Shown here: one piece after another, positions 8,687-16,851 of the stretch
Numbering within the stretch: position 1 is the stretch's first letter
Layout of the letters: every line of letters starts with the position of its first letter
Source of the DNA: JAVWGW01 sp036655915
GTDB taxonomy: Bacteria > Actinomycetota > Coriobacteriia > Coriobacteriales > Eggerthellaceae
Assembly: GCA_036655915.1 (NCBI GenBank)
Contig: JAVVPE010000006.1
Coordinates: 1-44,743, forward strand
Reading direction: 5' to 3'
DNA length: 44,743 nucleotides
Translations under genes and position numbers: made by a program
Notes under the pieces: model-generated
What the model was told of the DNA's origin: nothing
Databases searched by the model: none
What the model saw: only the letters and a program-made list of their open reading frames with translations

Positions 8687-8710
8687 GTGACCGCGCGAAG
8701 CGCCGGTCAC
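8687..8710. other. Strong GC-rich hairpin
   Basis: GTGACC plus GCGC (8687-8696) can pair with GCGC plus GGTCAC (8700-8703, 8705-8710), with one bulged base and a GAA loop. It lies between the tandem structured repeats and the start of the Pro-rich membrane gene. No T-run follows on either strand. Confidence 0.5.
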
Positions 8711-8718
8711 GCGCCCCC

Positions 8719-9046
8719 GCAGGTTGAAGCAGCAACAGCAAGGTAAGGAGCCCTGTGGTGGTGCAGATAGGCGTGAAAGCACTCGAAGCTTGCAGTGAGC
8801 GACCGCAGGTCGCGCACAAAAGCGCTCGAGGCTTGAACGCCTAGATGCCCGCCACAGGGCTCCGCCAGGTCGAGCAACGACAACGCGCGTGCAGGTTGAA
8901 TCAACAACGTAAACAACAGGCACGCCCTGGCGGAGCAGATAATCGTGAAAGACCGAGCTGCTTGAAGTAAGCGTACACACGTACGCGCACGAAAGCCGCG
9001 AAAGGCTTGAACACCTAGCTGGCCGCCACAGCCCGCCGTCAGGTCA
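8719..9046. repeat. Two tandem copies of a 172-174-bp structured element
   Basis: Copy A begins at 8719 and copy B at 8891, both opening GCAGGTTGAA. Landmarks recur with a 172-174 bp offset: GTGAAAG 8773/8945, GGCTTGAA 8830/9004, CAGGTC 8866/9040. Copy A has an 11-bp perfect outer stem (8748-8758 with 8852-8862). At equivalent positions the copies carry the hairpins GCGACC-GCA-GGTCGC (8799-8813) and GCGTAC-ACAC-GTACGC (8971-8986), which differ by paired changes. The block fills the 446-bp gap between divIVA and the Pro-rich gene. An open frame across it on the minus strand (8648-8980) is not convincing as a gene. A noncoding RNA or a REP-like repeat is possible. Confidence 0.7.
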
Positions 9047-9051
9047 AAAGA

Positions 9052-9846
9052 CTACTCGACGTCCTCAAACTCAAACCCATCCTCCGCATCCCCAAAGCCG
9101 GAAAGATCCTTTTCGGGCTTGGAAGGCCTCGGGGTAACCGGGGTAACCACGACGTTGTTGGCCGGGGGCGTGGTGTAGGTTGCCACATTCGAGCTGACTT
9201 CACGATGGATGGGTGCTTGCGCTTTCGGCATCACACGGCCCGTTTGCGGCACCGCTGCATGGGCGGATGTTGCCGGGGCGCTCAGTAAAGAATCGCCGCC
9301 CACTTCGGAAAGCTTTTTGGTGGCAGACGTGATAAATTCTTTCAGCATATCCTGGTAATCATCGCGCACATTTTCGCGTTCTTCTTGCAGGTGCTCGATG
9401 GCATCAAGGATGCGCTGTTTTTCATTGTTGGCTTTATCAAGGATGCGCTTGGCCTCATCTTCGGCTTCTTGACGCATCTGATCGGCATCAACCTTGGCCT
9501 TGGAAACCACTTCATCACCCGAGCGCTGCGCAGTGATAAGAGCTTTGGCAATGGCGTTATCTTCGTTGCGACGTTCTTCAAGCTGCTGTTCCAGTTCGGC
9601 GATAAGAGCATCTTTGTCGCTGGTATCACACACAGCGGCAGCCGGAGCGGCAAGTGACGAGGGCGCTTCATCGGGAGCGGCATACAATTCATCGTCAATC
9701 CGACCCTGCAGATGGGCAATCTGATCGTTGAGAGAATCTATCTCGCCCGCCACGCGTTCAAGGAACACATCGACCTCATCGACGTTGTAGCCCTTGCGAT
9801 CAATTGAGAAACTCTGGTTCTGAATGTCGGTCGACGTAATAGCCAT
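9052..9846 (-). CDS. divIVA: DivIVA-domain cell-division/polarity protein
   Basis: This 264-residue protein has the N-terminal DivIVA lipid-binding segment (TSTDIQNQSFSIDRKGYNVDEVDVFLERV), a short coiled coil, an acidic/Ala linker and a long second coiled coil (about 80-180, QQLEERRNEDNAIAKAL onward). It ends in a Pro/Thr tail and an acidic C-terminus (FGDAEDGFEFEDVE). DivIVA proteins bind negatively curved membrane and recruit wall-growth machinery; in actinobacteria they direct polar or septal growth. The start at 9846 has a GGGAGG ribosome site. It closes the dcw-associated string after yggT, and the structured repeats abut its stop. Confidence 0.92.
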   Translation of the reverse strand: MAITSTDIQNQSFSIDRKGYNVDEVDVFLERVAGEIDSLNDQIAHLQGRIDDELYAAPDEAPSSLAAPAAAVCDTSDKDALIAELEQQLEERRNEDNAIAKALITAQRSGDEVVSKAKVDADQMRQEAEDEAKRILDKANNEKQRILDAIEHLQEERENVRDDYQDMLKEFITSATKKLSEVGGDSLLSAPATSAHAAVPQTGRVMPKAQAPIHREVSSNVATYTTPPANNVVVTPVTPRPSKPEKDLSGFGDAEDGFEFEDVE

Positions 9847-9865
9847 TAGGTTTCCTCCCTATCGT

Positions 9866-9895
9866 GTTATACAGAAAAACCGCTGATCCCTACAA
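9866..9895 (-). promoter_or_regulatory. Possible divIVA promoter
   Basis: On the minus strand: -35 TTGTAG (9895-9890, overlapping the yggT stop), 18-bp spacer and -10 TATAAC (9871-9866). The start codon is 20 nt further on. This would let divIVA be expressed separately from the upstream string. Confidence 0.4.
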
Positions 9896-10150
9896 GAAAC
9901 GAACGATAAATCCTACTCCAAATTGTAATACAAGCAAGGCGATGATGGGTGTCACATCAAGCATTCCCCCGATGGGCGGAATGAATTTCTTGAAAATATT
10001 GAGGTAAGGGTCGCATATCTTACCCAAAAAGGCATAAATATCGGCGATGACGCCGTTTCCCATGGGAAACCACGACATCATGATGTAGACGAAAATGATC
10101 ATGCAATAGGTATTGGATAGGGCCATTAAAACAGCAGCAAGGCTTAGCAT
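9890..10150 (-). CDS. yggT: YggT-family membrane protein
   Basis: This 86-residue protein has two hydrophobic segments (about 4-26 and 65-84) around the YggT signature FVYIMMSWFPMGNGVIADIYAFLGKICDPYLNIFKKFIPPIGG. YggT proteins are small membrane proteins typically encoded beside sepF and divIVA in Gram-positive division clusters; in other bacteria they are linked to osmotic tolerance. The ATG overlaps the proC stop by 7 nt, showing translational coupling. Confidence 0.9.
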   Translation of the reverse strand: MLSLAAVLMALSNTYCMIIFVYIMMSWFPMGNGVIADIYAFLGKICDPYLNIFKKFIPPIGGMLDVTPIIALLVLQFGVGFIVRFL

Positions 10151-10983
10151 GAGCCCAACTCCTTAGATCGTTTCACGGCCGCAGCCACCCCGGCGTCGTA
10201 CGCCGCAGCAATCCCCGCCTTATCCATCGCTGCAAGAGCCGCAAGCGTGCTGCCACCCGGGCTGCATACCGAAACGCGCACCTGCTCGGGGGTCTGCTGC
10301 GTTTCACGCAGCAGCTGCGCTGTGCCGCACACCGTCTGAACCGCAAGGCCTTCGGCCAGCGCAGCATCCAATCCCTGTGCCACACCCGCGTCGCGCAGGT
10401 GTTCAACCAGCGCCGCCACATAGGCCGGACCCGACCCACTCAGCGCGCCCACCGCGTCCATGGCCGCTTCATCAACCAGATGCGCCTGCCCCAGGCAGGC
10501 GAACAGATCACATACCAGCGCGCCTTCATCGGCGCTTGCCTGCGACCCTGCGCACACGGCACTTGCCCCCGCGCCCACCAAAAGCGGCGTGTTGGGCATA
10601 ACGCGCACCAGGCGCGCGCCGGCAGGCAAAGCTTCCTGCAGCCGGGTGGTGGTCAAGCCCGCCGCAATGGAGATGAACAAGGCAGCAGGTGCCCACGCCA
10701 TCGTGGCAATCGTATCAAGAACCCCCATCATAACCTGGGGTTTCACAGCCAATACCACCACATCGGCCGCCTGCACCTGCGTCAGATCTGCCACGCAGGC
10801 AACGCCGTAGCGTTCGCTTAAAAAAGCGCGGCGTTCGGCGCCGGGATTGGCCACAATGAAATTATCCTTGGTCAAAACTGCGGCGGAGCCGCTTTCACAA
10901 GCGATCCATCCGCCCATGATGGCTTCACCCATCTTGCCGCCCCCAATAAGGGCAATGCGCGTGGTGGCGGTAATTTCTGCCAT
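10144..10983 (-). CDS. proC: Pyrroline-5-carboxylate reductase
   Basis: The start is placed at 10983, which has an AAGGAG site and sits one base after the sepF stop; the frame is open further upstream. The 279-residue product shows the N-terminal Rossmann motif IALIGGGKMGEAI (10-22), VVLAVKPQV, the RVMPNTP block and the C-terminal GSGPAYV helix region plus CSPGGSTLAAL. It catalyses the last step of proline synthesis, the NAD(P)H-dependent reduction of pyrroline-5-carboxylate, in the cytoplasm. Its place between sepF and yggT is a recurrent arrangement in Gram-positive division clusters, where it is usually a passenger gene. Confidence 0.95.
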   Translation of the reverse strand: MAEITATTRIALIGGGKMGEAIMGGWIACESGSAAVLTKDNFIVANPGAERRAFLSERYGVACVADLTQVQAADVVVLAVKPQVMMGVLDTIATMAWAPAALFISIAAGLTTTRLQEALPAGARLVRVMPNTPLLVGAGASAVCAGSQASADEGALVCDLFACLGQAHLVDEAAMDAVGALSGSGPAYVAALVEHLRDAGVAQGLDAALAEGLAVQTVCGTAQLLRETQQTPEQVRVSVCSPGGSTLAALAAMDKAGIAAAYDAGVAAAVKRSKELGSC

Positions 10984-10984
10984 A

Positions 10985-11845
10985 CTAGAAAACTCCTTGG
11001 TTGCGCAGTTTTGTGCGTTCATCAGGCGAAAGTTCCTTGCCGCGCGTGATGACGAACACCTTGTCGGCCACGCAATCAACGCTGGCTTCAAGCGCGCTGG
11101 AAACGCCAAACGCAAAATCAAGTATGCGCTTGGAAAGCTGGCTGGGCGTGTTGTGCAATTGCAACACCACCACATCACCCGCCTTCAGCGTTTTTGCCAC
11201 ATCTTGCACTTCATCGTAGCTGACGGGTTTGATAACCCTTAAGCTGCGCTGCGGATTGTACACCGGTGCCCCCGATCCTTCGTAGGCTTGATAGGGATCA
11301 AAACTTGCCGTTGTGGCAGCCGACCCCGATGAAGGCGCCGCAGAAGAAGCCTCTGCTGGGGCGCTTTGGCCAAACAGCGATTCATAGCCCGCCGAACGCG
11401 CATGGGTACCAGCGCCAGCTTCGCCACCGGTGCCGCCCGCACCGCCCACCGATGCATAGGCGCTGTAATCGTCTAAGGGGCGCTGATGCGCGCGCGACGG
11501 CGTCGAACTTGTTCGGCGCGGCGGCAAAGGATCGCGGTTGAGCCTATCGGGAACCTGTGTGCTTGCGCGCACATCGTTGTAAGACACCAGATGGGGACGC
11601 GATCCGTCGTAGCGCCCCTGCGGCTTTGTGCCCGCAGCCCGCGTGGAAACCGGCGAGGAATTATCGTAGGCGTAATCGCCTGCATAGGCAGACACTTCGG
11701 CCCCTTCGTTGTAATCTTCCTCGTAATTTTCATCATAATCATCGTAATACTCATCGCTTGTGCGCGGTGCTTCATCCGCCAAGCCGAGCTTGCTTTTGAT
11801 GCCCGAAAGCATACCACCCTCTTGGAATCGGGAAAATTTGGACAT
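10985..11845 (-). CDS. sepF: SepF, cytoplasmic Z-ring anchor
   Basis: The start is ATG 11845, 10 nt after AGGAG; an upstream GTG (11857) overlaps that site. The 286 residues begin with an amphipathic, presumably membrane-binding segment (MSKFSRFQEGGMLSGIKSKLG), continue through a long acidic and then disordered linker (about 25-195) and end in the SepF domain (PVSYDEVQDVAKTLKAGDVV, then LQLHNTPSQLSKRILDFAFGV). SepF binds the FtsZ tail and tethers the Z-ring to the membrane. It replaces FtsA in actinobacteria, consistent with the absence of ftsA here. The linker is longer than in compact SepF proteins. Confidence 0.93.
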   Translation of the reverse strand: MSKFSRFQEGGMLSGIKSKLGLADEAPRTSDEYYDDYDENYEEDYNEGAEVSAYAGDYAYDNSSPVSTRAAGTKPQGRYDGSRPHLVSYNDVRASTQVPDRLNRDPLPPRRTSSTPSRAHQRPLDDYSAYASVGGAGGTGGEAGAGTHARSAGYESLFGQSAPAEASSAAPSSGSAATTASFDPYQAYEGSGAPVYNPQRSLRVIKPVSYDEVQDVAKTLKAGDVVVLQLHNTPSQLSKRILDFAFGVSSALEASVDCVADKVFVITRGKELSPDERTKLRNQGVF

Positions 11846-11986
11846 AGTTGTTATCACTCCTGCTCATGTCTGCCACGCCGCGGCATCTTTGGTGTGTGTG
11901 ACCCTTGCGCGCCGCGTCGCACCACACCCTGAAAATCAATCGGTTTTCCGCACGCTTTCGTGCCGGTCATAGCTTAACATCTGCAC

Positions 11987-12679
11987 CTATTCAAAGGAAT
12001 CATCAAAAATTGCTCTTCCGATGCGCACTATAGTAGCGCCCAATGCTACACCATAGCGCCAATCTTCACTCATTCCCATAGAAAGTTCATGCAAGTGGAC
12101 GCGAGGAATACCAGGGCAAACATCGCGTATCAGGCCTTGTTGCAAGTTGGCCAGCCCCCCAAAACACTCCTGAATCTGCGCCGGGGTGCCCTGCGGAGCC
12201 ATCGTCATAAGCCCACATACCTCCACCGTGGGAAGGTCGCCACAAAAACGCAACATATCGGCCACAGCATCCGGAGCAAGACCCGACTTGCTTGCCTCCC
12301 CCGAAACGTTCACTTCCAGCAAGATGCGCTGCACCTTGCCCAAATCAGCTGCCGCAGCCGCCACTTTTTGAATGTGGCGCGCTTCAAACAGAGAATGGAT
12401 CAGCGTGGCATGGCTGACAATTTCAGGAATTCTGCGCGATTGCACATTTCCGATAAAATGCCAATTTACCTGGGGTAATGCGCTGGCTTTTTCCACAAGC
12501 AATTCCGGGCGGTTTTCGCCAAAATCGCGGGCACCTGCAGCTTGAGCCTGCCCCACTTCGGCAATGCCCACCGTTTTCGACACGGCCAAAAGCGTGACCT
12601 CTTCGGGCGCACGGCCACACTCAAAGCACACACGATCAAGATCGGCACGCAGCCGCGTATAGCGGGTTTCGATGCTCAT
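11987..12679 (-). CDS. yggS: YggS-family PLP-binding homeostasis protein
   Basis: This 230-residue single-domain PLP protein has the PLP lysine in LLAVSKTV (K35), then the family blocks FGENRPELLVEKA, WHFIGNVQSRR, LEVNVSGEASKSG and LSMGMSEDWRYGVALGATIVRIGRAIF. YggS/PROSC proteins bind pyridoxal phosphate without a known catalytic reaction and keep free PLP and amino-acid pools in balance. It overlaps pgeF by 4 nt and is followed by a 141-bp gap before sepF. This position between pgeF and sepF is common in Gram-positive bacteria. Confidence 0.95.
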   Translation of the reverse strand: MSIETRYTRLRADLDRVCFECGRAPEEVTLLAVSKTVGIAEVGQAQAAGARDFGENRPELLVEKASALPQVNWHFIGNVQSRRIPEIVSHATLIHSLFEARHIQKVAAAAADLGKVQRILLEVNVSGEASKSGLAPDAVADMLRFCGDLPTVEVCGLMTMAPQGTPAQIQECFGGLANLQQGLIRDVCPGIPRVHLHELSMGMSEDWRYGVALGATIVRIGRAIFDDSFE

Positions 12680-13587
12680 TTAGCCCTCCTCAAACAAACG
12701 GCGAACGCAGCATGGCGGCCACACACGCCGTGCGCTGCGCGATAAGAAAAATAGCGCGGAAAACCACACACCGTGCAGGTGGCAGCATCGGCTATGCGCG
12801 CCTCTTGGATTCCGCTAGCCTGCAAGCTTACCCGCAAGGCACAGCCCAAGTCGATATGCTGCGCGTCAAAAGCACATTCCCTACCGAATTTATTCGTGAA
12901 ACGCTCGTGTATTTCAGGGGATGTTTCAAAGCATTCCGCGTGAATATAGGGGCCAATATACACGTTGAAGGCACGTGCCACCTGCGCCAACTGTGCGCCC
13001 CGCGTGCCACGGGCATCCTGCGCCAACTGTGCATCCCGCGCGCCCGACACATCCTGCACACCCAAAGCTTCCGCATCCAAGGCTGCCAATCGGCGCACAG
13101 CCGCAGCGGCAATTTCGCCTTCGACGCCACGCCACCCCGCATGCACCACCGCAAAATGACCCGTGGGCGACACGATAATAAGGGGCACGCAATCGGCGAA
13201 ACACAGCAGCGCTGCGGCCTGCGTGCAGCCGACAACAATGCCATCGGCGCCCTGGTCAGCCGCCGCCTGCACGCGCGGCGCGGCATCGGGTTGCGGCAGG
13301 TCAAGCACGCACATACCATGCACCTGCTGCGGAATTATGCAGGGCAGCCCTTCGGCGCCAAAAGCCGCACACACACGCCGGCGATTTTCCTGCACAGACG
13401 CGGGCACATCTTCTACGTGCGCGCCCAAATTGAGCGAATCGTAGGCCCCGCAGCTGACCCCGCCGCTGCGTTGCGTGAAGGCTATACGCACGCCCACCTG
13501 CGCAAAAAGCGCCTCGTCGGTCAAAGCGGTCACGGACGCAAAACGACCCTCGGACAGGTGTGGTTCCACAAGTGCAAGGGTCGTCAT
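12676..13587 (-). CDS. pgeF: PgeF/YfiH-type peptidoglycan editing factor (laccase-domain family)
   Basis: The 303-residue product carries the multicopper-like YfiH fold: FTQRSGGVSCGAYDSLNLG, QQVHG, ALLCFADCVPL, the HAGWRG metal-site motif and CTVCGFPRYFSYRA near the C-terminus. PgeF hydrolyses UDP-MurNAc-L-Ser to prevent wrong wall precursors; related proteins act on purine nucleosides. About residues 175-210 form an insertion with a 12-residue tandem duplication (RDAQLAQDARGT, RGAQLAQVARAF), matching a 36-bp DNA repeat at 12982-13053. The ATG at 13587 lacks a ribosome site; a GTG about 20 codons in, after GAGGG, is an alternative start. ftsZ ends 17 bp upstream. Confidence 0.9.
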   Translation of the reverse strand: MTTLALVEPHLSEGRFASVTALTDEALFAQVGVRIAFTQRSGGVSCGAYDSLNLGAHVEDVPASVQENRRRVCAAFGAEGLPCIIPQQVHGMCVLDLPQPDAAPRVQAAADQGADGIVVGCTQAAALLCFADCVPLIIVSPTGHFAVVHAGWRGVEGEIAAAAVRRLAALDAEALGVQDVSGARDAQLAQDARGTRGAQLAQVARAFNVYIGPYIHAECFETSPEIHERFTNKFGRECAFDAQHIDLGCALRVSLQASGIQEARIADAATCTVCGFPRYFSYRAAHGVCGRHAAFAVCLRRAK

Positions 13588-13604
13588 AAGTTGTGGGCGC
13601 GAAA

Positions 13605-14729
13605 CTAGCGCTGGCGCTTTAAGAAATCGGGGATGTAATCTTCATCGGCAAAGCGGCCGTCGGGCGCGGACTGCTGCTGATAGGCCGAACGCATGGGTTC
13701 GGGCGCAGACGCGGGTGCCGATGCCGTTGAAGCAAACATATCCTTACGCGAGAAATCCATGGATGCCTGCGCGGCCACCTGCTTAAACCCGGTGGCAATA
13801 ACGGTAATGCGCACTTCATCTTGCAGATCCTCATTGATAATTTGGCCGTAAATAATGTTGGCGTTTTCGTCGGCACAGGCTTCCACCGTGCGTGCCGCCG
13901 CATCCACTTCAGCCAGCGTCAAATCAGGGCTGCCCGCAATGGAGAACAACACGCGAGAAGCACCCGCAATGGAGGCTTCAAGCAATTGGGAATTGGTGGC
14001 TTGCTGGGCCGCTTCGAGCGCACGATTTTCGCCCGTTGCCGCACCGATGCCCATCATGGCCGTGCCCGCATCCTTCATAACGGTGCGAATGTCGGCAAAG
14101 TCGAGGTTGATCAAGCCCGGAATGGTGATAAGGTCGGTGACACCCTGAATGCCCTGGCGCAGCGTATCATCGGCGATACGGAACGCGTCGAGCATACTGG
14201 TTTTCTTTTCGACGATTTCAAGCAGACGATCGTTGGGGATAACGATGAGCGTATCCACCTTCTGGGAAAGCAAATCAATACCCTGTTCGGATTGATTGCG
14301 GCGCAGACGACCTTCAAAGCTGAAAGGCTTGGTGACGATACCGACGGTAAGCGCACCAATTTCTTCGCGTGCGATTTCAGCCACGACAGGAGCGGCGCCC
14401 GTGCCGGTGCCACCACCTTCGCCCGCGGTAACGAAAACCATATCGGCTTCCGCAAGCGCTTCGCGAATTTCGGCACGACTTTCTTCGGCGGCCTGGCAAC
14501 CCACTTCCGGGTTAGCCCCCGCCCCAAGCCCGCGCGTTAGTTCTTCACCGATGTGAATCGTTTTATCGGCATCTGACATGAGCAAGGCTTGGTGATCGGT
14601 ATTCACGGCGATGAATTCGACACCTTTGATGCCAGCTTCAACCATGCGGTTAACCGCATTTGTTCCGCCGCCACCGACACCGACTACCTTGATAACCGCC
14701 AAGTGCTCGGAACCTAGATTGTTTTGCAT
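13605..14729 (-). CDS. ftsZ: Cell division GTPase FtsZ
   Basis: The start is ATG 14729 behind GGAGG, although the frame stays open to 14831. The 374 residues show the tubulin-like GTPase domain: VVGVGGGGTNAVNRM (15-29), AVNTDHQAL, the signature GGGTGTG (105-111) and NLDFADIRTVM. A variable linker follows and then the conserved C-terminal peptide DEDYIPDFLKRQR, which binds SepF. FtsZ polymerises into the Z-ring. It lies at the end of the dcw genes, 157 bp after ftsQ, with its own promoter (14790-14831). Confidence 0.98.
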   Translation of the reverse strand: MQNNLGSEHLAVIKVVGVGGGGTNAVNRMVEAGIKGVEFIAVNTDHQALLMSDADKTIHIGEELTRGLGAGANPEVGCQAAEESRAEIREALAEADMVFVTAGEGGGTGTGAAPVVAEIAREEIGALTVGIVTKPFSFEGRLRRNQSEQGIDLLSQKVDTLIVIPNDRLLEIVEKKTSMLDAFRIADDTLRQGIQGVTDLITIPGLINLDFADIRTVMKDAGTAMMGIGAATGENRALEAAQQATNSQLLEASIAGASRVLFSIAGSPDLTLAEVDAAARTVEACADENANIIYGQIINEDLQDEVRITVIATGFKQVAAQASMDFSRKDMFASTASAPASAPEPMRSAYQQQSAPDGRFADEDYIPDFLKRQR

Positions 14730-14789
14730 GGTTTCCTCCACAAGTGCTGCGTTTTTCCGTGCTGCGTTTATTTGCGTTTTCGTGTATTC

Positions 14790-14831
14790 TTCACGTGAAA
14801 AGTATTGTACACGATGCTTCCTCATTTGCAA
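14790..14831 (-). promoter_or_regulatory. ftsZ promoter with palindrome at the start site
   Basis: On the minus strand: -35 TTGCAA (14831-14826), 16-bp spacer and -10 TACAAT (14809-14804), predicting initiation near 14797. A perfect 10-bp palindrome, TTCACGTGAA (14790-14799), covers that start site and is a candidate operator. In the leader the decamer AACGCAGCAC occurs twice, 16 bp apart (about 14743-14770). Confidence 0.55.
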
Positions 14832-14886
14832 ATTGCATCAGGCCTTATGAAGAAAAGCGTCACACGCAAAAGGCACAAAACGGGTG

Positions 14887-15954
14887 CTAAATCGATCTCC
14901 AGGTGGGGCGATCGACCACACGTACATTAATATAAGCTATTTTTCCGGGGTTTTCTTCAATCAGTTGCAGGCAAATGCGTTCTTTTTCTCGAATATTCTC
15001 GGGCGTGCCAAATGCGATCTGAATGCCGCTGTCCAGCGTGAGGGTCGTGGTTTCCCCGCCTGTGGCCGAAACGCTTTTCACCTGGTCTTTCAGGCTTGTC
15101 GTCATGCCATCGATAACCTTGAGCGCGTTGAGGATGCTGGCATCGCTGCACGCGCTGCCCACTTTCGGGCTGACGCCATAGGGCACATCCAAAATGGAAA
15201 GCGCGTCGACCACATCAAGGTAGACCTGCGGAGACGTGGCCTTGCCTTCCTCGGAATCCTGCGGGGGAATAACCATAAGCCACACGCCATCCGAAGAAAT
15301 CGCCCAATCTTGCATGCTCTGGCCGTTGTCGACGGGCACATGGGCCACCGCGGCAATGGTGCGCTCGGTTATGGCCAGTTCAAGCGTTTCGGGAAACACG
15401 CGATTGACCGCAGCATCCTTCACCCAGGCATTTTGCAACAGACGCCCCTTGATGCCCGCCGCATCGACCCGCAAAAGCGTCGTGGTGGCAGGAACGGAAG
15501 CCAGCTGCGTCATTTCGGCTGTGGTCAGGTGCTTTACGCCCTGCACCGACACGTTGGTTATAGGGAATAAGCTGGAAGTATACAGCGCTACCCCACCACC
15601 CACAACAACGGCGACCATAAGCGCGATGATGGCCAAGCGGCGCAGGTAGCGCCGATAGCTTGCCTGTGCGCGTGCGTGGCCGCTGTTAAAACCCATATCC
15701 CCCACGCGCACCGAACGCACGGGGGTGGGGGTGGAACCATAGGAACGCGCGCGGGGATTGTATCCGGCCTGCTGCTGGCCGCGGCCGCGCGGCGCGGGGG
15801 CTGGGGAACCCTGCTTGCGCCGAGGATTTGTCTGCGGCATGCGGACACCACGACCCGACCCGCCCGAACGGGCAGGCGCAGAGGGGCTGCGACGCGGTGC
15901 GCTCGCCTTACGCGAAGCCGAGGAAGCGGACTTCCGGTGTGAGTTCGATGCCAT
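14887..15954 (-). CDS. ftsQ: FtsQ/DivIB divisome protein
   Basis: This 355-residue bitopic protein has a long, basic, Ser/Arg/Pro-rich cytoplasmic N-terminus (about 1-125), one transmembrane helix (about 129-153, LAIIALMVAVVVGGGVALYTSSL) and then the POTRA domain (FPITNVSVQGVKHLTTAEM) and FtsQ domain (VKDAAVNRVFPETLELAITER). FtsQ links FtsL-type proteins and the septal synthase in the divisome. The start has AAGGTG upstream and lies inside murB, overlapping it by 47 bp. The N-terminal tail is unusually long for the family and low in complexity. Confidence 0.92.
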   Translation of the reverse strand: MASNSHRKSASSASRKASAPRRSPSAPARSGGSGRGVRMPQTNPRRKQGSPAPAPRGRGQQQAGYNPRARSYGSTPTPVRSVRVGDMGFNSGHARAQASYRRYLRRLAIIALMVAVVVGGGVALYTSSLFPITNVSVQGVKHLTTAEMTQLASVPATTTLLRVDAAGIKGRLLQNAWVKDAAVNRVFPETLELAITERTIAAVAHVPVDNGQSMQDWAISSDGVWLMVIPPQDSEEGKATSPQVYLDVVDALSILDVPYGVSPKVGSACSDASILNALKVIDGMTTSLKDQVKSVSATGGETTTLTLDSGIQIAFGTPENIREKERICLQLIEENPGKIAYINVRVVDRPTWRSI

Positions 15955-16834
15955 ATACTTCTTTCACCTTGCTTGTTGCCAAATCGATCAGTGCCCTAAC
16001 GTCAGCGGCGCAGGCCTTATCAACATTCACGATAAAATTGGCGTGCAGCTCAGATATTTGCGCGCCGCCCACTTTATACCCCTTCAGGCCTACCGCCTCT
16101 AGCAGGGCCCCCGCACTTTTGCCGGGCGGGTTTTTGAACACGCTGCCGCAGGAAGGGTAGCGCAGGGGTTGATTTTTCTTGCGCTGCGCCAAAAGGCCTT
16201 CCATCTTACCATGGACAAAGGCAGCGTCGCCGGGCGCGGCGCGCAGTTCGCATTCCACAATCACAGCATCGGCAGGAATGGAAGAACGGCGATATTCCCA
16301 CGCAATATCTTGCGCTAGCGTGCATTTCAAGCCCTCTGAGCGCGAAAAAGTGGTCACCGAAACCACGCGTTCACCCAGGTATTGCGTGCTGGTGCCCGCA
16401 TTCATGCGCAGGGCACCCCCCAGCGTGCCCGGTGTTCCCACGGCAAATTCAAAGCCCGCAAGGCTTCGCTTGAAGGCATCTTGCACAACGTGGGAAAGCG
16501 ACACGGCACCGCCCGCCACAAAAAGCTGGTTTTCTTCATCGTAGAAGTAGCGCTTGAAATCGCCCGCCAGCACAATGACTGCGCCGTCATAGCCGGCATC
16601 GGACACCAGCAGATTGCTGCCCTTACCCACCACAACCCAGGGCAAATCCCCTGTGTGGCAAATGCCCAAAACAAGCGACAGCGCACAAAGCGTTTCGACT
16701 TCGATGAAGAAGCGCGCCGGCCCGCCGATGCGATACGTGGTGTGGCGCGCCATGGATTCGTTGACGCGCACCGATCCGGCAAATTCGTCGTCGAAACGGA
16801 GTTGCTGCAGCGCGCTTACGCGATTGATGGGCAT
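15908..16834 (-). CDS. murB: UDP-N-acetylenolpyruvoylglucosamine reductase MurB
   Basis: The start is ATG 16834 (MPINRVSALQQL) with a GGCGG-type site 18 bp after the murC stop; a TTG at 16858 overlapping murC is less likely. The 308 residues include the FAD-binding region (TTYRIGGPARFFIEV, VVGKGSNLLVSDAGYDG, GTPGTLGGALRMNAG), RRSSIP, and the catalytic-type YPSCGSVFKNPPGKSAGALLE and LHANFIVN blocks of type I MurB. It reduces UDP-GlcNAc-enolpyruvate to UDP-MurNAc with NADPH. Its placement between murC and ftsQ is usual. Confidence 0.96.
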   Translation of the reverse strand: MPINRVSALQQLRFDDEFAGSVRVNESMARHTTYRIGGPARFFIEVETLCALSLVLGICHTGDLPWVVVGKGSNLLVSDAGYDGAVIVLAGDFKRYFYDEENQLFVAGGAVSLSHVVQDAFKRSLAGFEFAVGTPGTLGGALRMNAGTSTQYLGERVVSVTTFSRSEGLKCTLAQDIAWEYRRSSIPADAVIVECELRAAPGDAAFVHGKMEGLLAQRKKNQPLRYPSCGSVFKNPPGKSAGALLEAVGLKGYKVGGAQISELHANFIVNVDKACAADVRALIDLATSKVKEVYGIELTPEVRFLGFA

Positions 16835-16851
16835 GTATCTTCCGCCTTCCG

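Noticed and set aside
8648..8980. Minus-strand open frame of 110 codons across the tandem structured repeats
   Set aside because: The composition is odd (Cys, Arg, Ser runs), no domain is seen, and the two repeat copies do not keep the same frame, while paired bases are preserved.
12712..13608. Plus-strand open frame opposite pgeF
   Set aside because: It is a shadow of a clear PgeF reading frame with no recognisable protein features.
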